This document shows positions 32,430 through 37,123 of a stretch of DNA of 37,123 nt, piece after piece (position 1 is the stretch's first letter; every line of letters begins with the position of its first letter). The stretch lies in NCBI GenBank assembly GCA_016841565.1, contig JAENYX010000022.1, positions 1 through 37,123 of the forward strand, written 5' to 3'. A program made the position numbers and the translations under genes. Source of the DNA: Clostridium thermobutyricum (GTDB lineage Bacteria; Bacillota; Clostridia; Ch29). Below the pieces are notes generated by a model. It did not search any database, was not told the DNA's origin, and was given only the letters and a program-made list of their open reading frames with translations.

Positions 32430-33821
32430 CTATTCCACCGAGCTGGGTTTCAGATCAATAATAATACGTCCATTATGGTATTGAATAAACCGGCCAGGCT
32501 TTTTGGCCGCCGTCACAGCCCTGTCCCTCACCAAATCGCCGGTGCGGAACACCGAAAGCAAAAGCCCGATTAGCCCCATATTTATAACAAGGGCTTTCCC
32601 TCCGTAAGTGATTAGCGGCAGCGACAGTGGAGAAAAGAGCAAAAACCCTAGATTTGAAGCAATATATACTATACATTGTACTGCAAAGGTTAAGATGATG
32701 GCCAACGACATCAAAAACCCAAGCACGCTTTTTTGCTTCTTACAAAGCATAACGGCACGAATGATAAAGACTGAGAATACCGCAATCATCCCCATAAGCA
32801 TAATCCATCCGAAATTATAAGTTAAGTAGGTCAGAAGAAAATCGGTATTGGCTGCGGGTAAAATCTGCGAAGCTTGATACCCTTCGTAACCGTTTATGGG
32901 TGATCCCTGGCCTATAAACTGTGAATGGGACATAAGTCGTTGTATTAAAGTCCCGATATACCCTTCTCCTGTGGGAGCAAGAGATGGATTAAGCCTGATT
33001 TGCATTCTCCTTGAGATATACCCTTCAGCCTTCATCATGAAAAACGGTACAGACAAAGCTGCGGCAGTGGGGATATAAATAATAAGCATTGCATATAGCT
33101 TGCTTACGTTAAACCAACCCTTTAAAACGGCTCCAGTCAGTATTACAAGGCAAGAAACACAAAGTAAAAACAGAACGGTTACACTGGGTATTACAATTGA
33201 TAGATATGCCGGAATAATAAACGCCGTCCCACAAAGGATGATCCCGCCATATCCTTTGTTTCTCAGCCCATAAACAAGACCGGCAAAGGCTGCAGGAAAC
33301 ATGAGCATAAGGTAAACCGTGTTTGCAGACCTGCCGTTTATCCTACCTGTAAACAGGTAACTGGCTATTGCTGCTGCACACAGCACAGCAAATATAGCAA
33401 CAGGGTACTTTCCAACGATTGTGAAGTCGGTAAAATATGCCACAGCCATCACGAAGACTGCAATACCTGACCAAATAATCTGATGCTTAAAGTTTGCCAC
33501 ACCGTTTATAACGGCCGGGCTTATAAAATACTGAATAGCAATGCCTGCAAGGAGCATGGCAGCAGTAAGCATAAGCAGTGTCCAATCCGGCCTGGGCCTG
33601 TGGGTACGGTCAAGCTGTTCCCCTACAACAATAGGATCGCCCATCTGCGCAACTGCCCTGTCGGTTGCCGTTTGTTCATCAAGCCCCTCCATTAAAAAGG
33701 CGTTTTTCTGGTCGGTTATGTGGTTTTCTATTTCCTCCAAGATGAGAGACTGGGCTTTTTTCCAGCGTATCTGCCGGCGCACGGCTTCCAGATATCCGAT
33801 AATTTTATCAGGCTGTTGCAA
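32430..33821 (-). CDS. FtsW/RodA/SpoVE-family (SEDS) protein with N-terminal permease-prefix domain
   Basis: A 463-residue protein. Residues about 1-75 form a soluble helical module (IGYLEAVRRQIRWKKAQSLI; LDEQTATDRAVAQMGDP) like the HAAS/permease-prefix domains that accompany PadR regulators. The rest has about ten membrane helices with SEDS-like features (GQGSPINGYEGYQ, NTDFLLTYLTYNFGW, LPLITYGGKALVINMGLIG). SEDS proteins polymerise glycan strands or flip lipid II. The start chosen is TTG 33821, five bases after GGGAGGTG and overlapping the padR stop by 14 bp; an upstream ATG at 33845 is weaker. Confidence 0.88.
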   Translation of the reverse strand: MQQPDKIIGYLEAVRRQIRWKKAQSLILEEIENHITDQKNAFLMEGLDEQTATDRAVAQMGDPIVVGEQLDRTHRPRPDWTLLMLTAAMLLAGIAIQYFISPAVINGVANFKHQIIWSGIAVFVMAVAYFTDFTIVGKYPVAIFAVLCAAAIASYLFTGRINGRSANTVYLMLMFPAAFAGLVYGLRNKGYGGIILCGTAFIIPAYLSIVIPSVTVLFLLCVSCLVILTGAVLKGWFNVSKLYAMLIIYIPTAAALSVPFFMMKAEGYISRRMQIRLNPSLAPTGEGYIGTLIQRLMSHSQFIGQGSPINGYEGYQASQILPAANTDFLLTYLTYNFGWIMLMGMIAVFSVFIIRAVMLCKKQKSVLGFLMSLAIILTFAVQCIVYIASNLGFLLFSPLSLPLITYGGKALVINMGLIGLLLSVFRTGDLVRDRAVTAAKKPGRFIQYHNGRIIIDLKPSSVE

Positions 33822-34152
33822 AGCTCGCACCTCCCAGAACGTCATTCACCGCATTGATATACGCTGTCCATTCCTTTTTTTTGTCCTGCAAATGCCTGCG
33901 GCCGGCTTTTGTAATGCTGTAGTACTTCCGTTGCCTGCCATTATCAGCGGCCTGGTGGTAAGAAATGACCATATCCTTTTGTTCCAGGGTGTGCAGAAGT
34001 GGGTATAATGTTCCCGCTTTCAGCTCAAAGACATTGTTTGATTTTTTGCCAAGCTCTTCAATCATCTGATAGCCATACATATCTTCTTGATCAAGCAATT
34101 TTAAGATAAGCATGGTGGTGTTGCCCGATAAAAGGCTTTTATCGATTGCCAT
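33808..34152 (-). CDS. PadR family transcriptional regulator
   Basis: A 114-residue winged-helix repressor: MYGYQMIEELGKKS, LKAGTLYPLLHTLEQKDMV and the wing KYYSITKAGRRHLQ. Such regulators sense envelope stress or small molecules and control adjacent membrane genes. Its 3' end overlaps the FtsW-like gene, and its promoter carries a perfect 23-bp palindrome, so autoregulation of the operon is very likely. ATG start after GGAGGTAC. Confidence 0.95.
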   Translation of the reverse strand: MAIDKSLLSGNTTMLILKLLDQEDMYGYQMIEELGKKSNNVFELKAGTLYPLLHTLEQKDMVISYHQAADNGRQRKYYSITKAGRRHLQDKKKEWTAYINAVNDVLGGASFATA

Positions 34153-34163
34153 ATTTGTACCTC

Positions 34164-34186
34164 CATATATAGATTATCTATATATG
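34164..34186 (-). promoter_or_regulatory. PadR operator
   Basis: A perfect palindrome with 10-bp arms CATATATAGA / TCTATATATG around TTA. It lies between the -10 box and the padR start, directly over the expected transcription start. Confidence 0.75.
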
Positions 34187-34215
34187 AGTATATATCGACC
34201 ATCTACATGTGTCAA
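34187..34215 (-). promoter_or_regulatory. padR operon promoter
   Basis: On the minus strand TTGACA (34215-34210), 17-bp spacer, TATACT (34192-34187). Confidence 0.82.
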
Positions 34216-34232
34216 TAGGATTAATTGAATCT

Positions 34233-34517
34233 TCAATTGTTCTTTTTGCTACAAATCAAATATGCAATCCCGCCTATTGTTAATAATGCAAATATTATGG
34301 TAATCAAGTGTGAATGTGGTTGGTTTGTCAAATAAATGGCGGTTGGCCCGTCTGCTCCGCCTATGATCCCTATTGAGCTTGCCTTACTCGTATTTAACTG
34401 CAATTTATACCAAAGAAACATAGGTATAAGAAAGCTATATGCTGCACTGATAAGGGTTATTACAGCGCTAATAATAGTAAGTATATTGACCGTCATCGTC
34501 AACTTTTCTTTCCCCAA
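34233..34517 (-). CDS. Small OadB-like membrane protein (GIIGGADGPTAIYL motif)
   Basis: A 94-residue protein with two hydrophobic segments. The centre contains IGIIGGADGPTAIYLT, the highly conserved motif of the beta subunit of sodium-translocating decarboxylases (OadB/GcdB), where it carries residues of the ion path. The remaining eight or so helices of OadB are absent, so it cannot be a complete pump subunit. It may be a standalone hairpin family. TTG start 34517 after GAGGTGGG, 17 bp after a 31-residue ORF and downstream of the DpnI-like gene. Confidence 0.65.
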   Translation of the reverse strand: MGKEKLTMTVNILTIISAVITLISAAYSFLIPMFLWYKLQLNTSKASSIGIIGGADGPTAIYLTNQPHSHLITIIFALLTIGGIAYLICSKKNN

Positions 34518-34534
34518 TTCATACCCACCTCACT

Positions 34535-34630
34535 TTAAGATATATCTATGTCAATTACCTGCATATACTCGACCAGGTTTTCATCCGGAGCGTATGTAAA
34601 TCCATCCCTTGTTAAAATAAAATATTTCAT
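34535..34630 (-). CDS. 31-residue ORF between the DpnI-like and OadB-like genes
   Basis: ATG 34630 with GGAG eight bases upstream, 18 bp after the DpnI-like stop. The peptide starts MKYFILTRDGFTYAPD and resembles the N-terminal strands of small clostridial proteins of unknown function; it may be a shortened remnant. Its location in an apparent operon supports expression. Confidence 0.45.
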   Translation of the reverse strand: MKYFILTRDGFTYAPDENLVEYMQVIDIDIS

Positions 34631-34648
34631 GATATGCTCCAAAAAGGT

Positions 34649-35425
34649 TTATCGTAAACGTCTGTAATTCCCCCTATCCAAAAACTCAACATAGCCTTCG
34701 TCGCGTAGAAATTGAAGCTGTTGCCTTATCTTAGCTCTGATATTGTTGTTTTCGGGATGACGTAACTTCAAAAAATCTGAGTATGAATACATTTTGTCTA
34801 AATCAAAATACTCTTTTTGTGAAGTTACGATTAAAAGTATATCATTTAGCCATGATCCTGTCTTAAAATCAGAGGAAAACAATCTTTCTATGTTATGAAC
34901 TTTAGCCCTCACATCCGCAAAATCAATAACAATACCTTTTTCTATAATTTTTACTTTTCCATCATCACAAATTCCGGAAATATCAATGTTACACCCGGTC
35001 CATCCAGCTCTCCTTGCGTTTACTGATAATTGCTTTCGTTTTATTATATTATTTGGAAACAATAAATTTTTGGGTAACAGTACGAGATTTTTAACAGCTA
35101 TGAAGTCGCTGAGATAGGATAACAGAAGAAGATTAGGCGTTCTGTTCTCGTTTATAGCTCGTATCATTGTATGATACTCCCCATCGGGTATCGATTTGCC
35201 AATGTTACTAAATTTTGACTTCAATTGATATTGCTGCCCGCAGTTATCACAAAAGAAATCATACACTTTTTTATTATTTTCAAATGGCTTTACTGATGTA
35301 TTATTACAAAAAGGGCAATACATATTGTCCCTGCACCAATTCTCTGTAACAACTCGCGCAATCTGGCTTCTGCTTTTATACAATTTGACAGCGTCCTTAT
35401 AATATGCGTGCATTGAAATATTCAT
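34649..35425 (-). CDS. DpnI-family methyl-directed restriction endonuclease
   Basis: A 258-residue type IIM enzyme homologue, expected to cut GATC sites with methylated adenine. From memory it aligns along its full length with Streptococcus DpnI (254 residues): zinc finger Cys37, Cys40, Cys59, Cys62; catalytic PD-(D/E)xK region with Asp56 and Lys69; shared NARRAGWTGCNIDISG block; and a C-terminal winged helix ending RAKIRQQLQFLRDEGYVEF. The catalytic acid of DpnI (Glu64, ELK) is Gln67 here (QLK). No adenine methylase is nearby, as expected for a methyl-dependent enzyme. Start ATG 35425 after GAGGG. A small hairpin (TATGCC-CATCA-GGCATA) lies in the leader at 35443-35459. Confidence 0.9.
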   Translation of the reverse strand: MNISMHAYYKDAVKLYKSRSQIARVVTENWCRDNMYCPFCNNTSVKPFENNKKVYDFFCDNCGQQYQLKSKFSNIGKSIPDGEYHTMIRAINENRTPNLLLLSYLSDFIAVKNLVLLPKNLLFPNNIIKRKQLSVNARRAGWTGCNIDISGICDDGKVKIIEKGIVIDFADVRAKVHNIERLFSSDFKTGSWLNDILLIVTSQKEYFDLDKMYSYSDFLKLRHPENNNIRAKIRQQLQFLRDEGYVEFLDRGNYRRLR

Positions 35426-35549
35426 AGTAACCCTCGAATTTTATGCCCATCAGGCATAATTATTACATTCCAAACCCAAACTTATTAATCTATCTTATCG
35501 CTAGAGCACAGGCTGACTGCCCCTCAACTCCTACCTATACTCATTTCCC

Positions 35550-35738
35550 CTACTTTCTGCTATGGGTTTCAAGGATTGCACCGAGTATTAAACCTACGGC
35601 ACAACCAATCCCTGCGGTGACAGGCATCATATTAATATCGATGGCTATGCCGAATCCTGCTCCTATTGCTGTCCCAAGCACCAAGCCTATTCCCGGAAGG
35701 TGCCATTTGGCCTTTGTTCTTTTGTTTTTGTCATTCAT
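35550..35738 (-). CDS. Small glycine-zipper membrane protein
   Basis: A 62-residue protein with a Lys-rich N-terminus (MNDKNKRTKAKWHLPG) and two hydrophobic Gly-rich helices (GLVLGTAIGAGFGIAI and GIGCAVGLILGAILE). A strong AGGAGG site precedes the ATG. Family not identified; such proteins often form oligomers in the membrane. Confidence 0.7.
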   Translation of the reverse strand: MNDKNKRTKAKWHLPGIGLVLGTAIGAGFGIAIDINMMPVTAGIGCAVGLILGAILETHSRK

Positions 35739-35847
35739 AATTTTAACCTCCTATACCATACCTCACTCAACAATTCGACAGCATGAATATAATTTCCTTC
35801 CAACCCTATATATATAACGCATTTCAAACTTTACATTTCCTAGTGTA

Positions 35848-35990
35848 TCATCCTGAGCGAAGCGCTTGTCATCCTGAGCGAAGCGCTTGTCATCCTGAGC
35901 GAAGCGAAGGATCTTATGTCTATCTCTAGAAAATTCTTCGGGCTTTGCTCTCAGAACGGCGGAGTCGGATTCTTCGGGCTTGGCCCTAAG
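35848..35990. repeat. Tandem and degenerate TCATCCTGAGCGAAGCG repeats
   Basis: TCATCCTGAGCGAAGCGCTTG occurs at 35848-35868 and 35869-35889, and a third unit at 35890 continues as AAGGATCT. Farther right are two direct copies of ATTCTTCGGGCTT (about 35933 and 35970), a degenerate opposite-orientation form of the same core. The core matches the inner arms of the element at 9089-9257. The 341-bp gap 35739-36079 holds these repeats and no gene. Confidence 0.8.
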
Positions 35991-36079
35991 GTAATGGGCA
36001 GCTTATTTATGTAATAGAACTTTCCATTAGATATACCGTCAAATTTAATGTAAACTAATATTGGAGGTGGTATAAGCAA

Positions 36080-36727
36080 ATGAAGAATAAGTTGGTTATT
36101 GCAGTTATATTTGTGGTGTTAGTACCGATTATGGCTGCCTGTGACACGGTTCAACCGAAGGGAGATGATCCGGTCGTTATAGAATATAAATATACCGAGG
36201 ATGGGGTAATTAAGCCTGAAATTGCACAAAAGGTAATTAGTGAAACATCCAACAAGGTAATTAATGCCATAAGAGACAAGGATGCAGATACTATTTCTAA
36301 ATTTGTTCATCCGGATAAAGGAGTTAGGTTCACCCCTTACACCCATGTTTCGGTAGATGGTGACATTGTATTCACTAAACAAGAGATGAAAGAGTTCTTT
36401 GAAAACAAAGGAGAATATTTATGGGGATACTATGATGGAAGCGGTTTTGAAATCAAACTAACCCCCGGCGAATACTATGAAAAGTTTATCTACCCGGAGG
36501 ATTTTGCTGCTGCCGAGGAAGTTGGATATAATGAGGTGCTGAGCAGCGGGAATATGCTTGAAAATCAATTTGAAGTATATGAGAATCCCATTGTTGTAGA
36601 ATACTACTTCCCGGGGTTTGACCCCCAGTATGCAGGTATGGACTGGAAGAGCCTTAGACTGGTATTTGAGGAGCATGAAGGTACATGGTTTTTAACAGGT
36701 ATAATAAGCAACCAATGGACCATATAA
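36080..36727 (+). CDS. Putative lipoprotein of unknown function
   Basis: A 215-residue exported lipoprotein: signal peptide, lipobox IMAAC (Cys21) and an acidic mature part. Residues about 50-200 (for example ISKFVHPDKGVRFTPYTHV and GTWFLTGIISNQWTI) look like an NTF2-like or DUF4878-type alpha-beta fold seen in many Firmicute lipoproteins. The ATG follows GGAGGTGG. It is monocistronic with a terminator immediately downstream. No specific role can be assigned. Confidence 0.8.
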   Translation: MKNKLVIAVIFVVLVPIMAACDTVQPKGDDPVVIEYKYTEDGVIKPEIAQKVISETSNKVINAIRDKDADTISKFVHPDKGVRFTPYTHVSVDGDIVFTKQEMKEFFENKGEYLWGYYDGSGFEIKLTPGEYYEKFIYPEDFAAAEEVGYNEVLSSGNMLENQFEVYENPIVVEYYFPGFDPQYAGMDWKSLRLVFEEHEGTWFLTGIISNQWTI

Positions 36728-36735
36728 ATGCTAAC

Positions 36736-36762
36736 GCGGCAGGGATAATTATCCCCTGCCGC
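36736..36762. terminator. Bidirectional hairpin terminator
   Basis: GCGGCAGGGATAA and TTATCCCCTGCCGC form a near-perfect stem, 9 bp past the lipoprotein stop, followed by ATTTTAC. It can also stop the convergent edge gene. Confidence 0.8.
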
Positions 36763-36856
36763 ATTTTACTGTTATAACGCCGGACTGCCCGCCATTTCGG
36801 GTAAGTGCCTGTTTTCTTGTATTCAAATAATTGACCACCGGGGAAAAAGTCTTCAC

Positions 36857-37123
36857 CTACCGGTACATACTCCACCCTTTCCGGTTGTTCGTTAACAAAA
36901 AGCTGAATGCTGTAAGCGGCAGATACCACTGCAGTAATTCCATCCCCTGGTCAGGATTGCCGTTAACCCTCTGTATATAACAGAACAGAACCATTGCCAA
37001 CGCTGCTGCCAAAGACATAGCAAGGCCAATAAACACCTTCATCCTGGCCCGTCTTAAAAAATGCCATACTATTAGACATAAAAAAAGCATAAAAACCAAT
37101 GCACAAAGCCCCAAGGCTAATTC
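36857..37123 (-). CDS. Membrane protein, partial at the window edge
   Basis: The frame is open through the right border, so the 5' end is missing. At least 88 residues are visible, with two hydrophobic segments (LVFMLFLCLIVWHFL; IGLAMSLAAALAMVLF) and a short C-terminus ending GWSMYR. An overlapping minus-strand frame (36754-36929 region) reads as a hydrophilic extension, so a frameshift near 36900 cannot be excluded. No family recognised. Confidence 0.5.
   Translation of the reverse strand, partial: ELALGLCALVFMLFLCLIVWHFLRRARMKVFIGLAMSLAAALAMVLFCYIQRVNGNPDQGMELLQWYLPLTAFSFLLTNNRKGWSMYR

Noticed and set aside
36654..36929. Alternative minus-strand gene overlapping the lipoprotein 3' end
   Set aside because: It runs through a hairpin terminator and into the opposite gene; kept only as a possible frameshift note for the edge gene.

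Overview
This window looks like chromosome from an anaerobic Firmicute, most likely a Clostridia-class organism of medium GC. The evidence is the gene families present (YesM/YesN-type two-component pair with a PocR sensor, ECF S component, AlaX, SatD, flavin-based extracellular electron transfer genes), strong GGAGG ribosome binding sites, many TTG starts, and the absence of aerobic respiratory genes. The species cannot be named from the sequence alone.

Layout. 1-3.3 kb (minus strand): a cysteine/serine-type catabolic operon of CdsB/YhaM-family L-cysteine desulfidase, a RidA enamine deaminase and a sodium-coupled NSS transporter. A PocR-domain histidine kinase and AraC-type response regulator (3.6-6.2 kb) lie upstream. 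6.4-9.7 kb: an ECF S component, a cell-wall amidase, an AlaX-type Ala-tRNA editing protein, a 169-bp palindromic repeat element and an ATC-hydrolase-family protein.

9.9-17.0 kb is a flavin-based extracellular electron transfer (EET) locus: polyprenyl diphosphate synthase (DmkB-like), Gx-family membrane protein (EetB-like), two ApbE flavin transferase lipoproteins, a lipoprotein made of two nearly identical 165-residue repeats (PplA-like), and a divergent Ndh2-type NADH dehydrogenase with a membrane tail. EetA and DmkA are not in the window. 17.1-22.6 kb (minus): FixC-FixX, preceded by a four-gene operon (mtnA, adenosine-type deaminase, MTA/MTI-type phosphorylase, class II aldolase) that reads as a salvage pathway for methylthioadenosine and 5'-deoxyadenosine (DHAP shunt).

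22.7-23.9 kb: a PgpA/YutG-family protein and a zinc phospholipase C-like protein. 24.1-28.0 kb: tRNA-Thr(CGT), whose last 32 bp are repeated exactly 3,767 bp downstream. The repeats bracket a small island without an integrase that carries an AbiE toxin-antitoxin operon, a gene of unknown function that looks N-terminally truncated, a gene split by a frameshift at an A AAA AAC heptamer, and a compact GC-rich inverted-repeat structure.

28.0-32.2 kb: a PII-like protein with a CPA2 antiporter, SatD with a DUF3307 membrane protein, and a short NapH-like membrane iron-sulfur protein. 32.3-34.2 kb: a PadR-controlled FtsW/RodA-like gene and an unlisted 45-residue membrane peptide. 34.2-35.4 kb: a DpnI-family methyl-directed restriction enzyme followed by a 31-residue ORF and a small OadB-like protein. 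35.5-37.1 kb: a small glycine-zipper membrane protein, a repeat cluster, a lipoprotein and an edge-truncated membrane gene.
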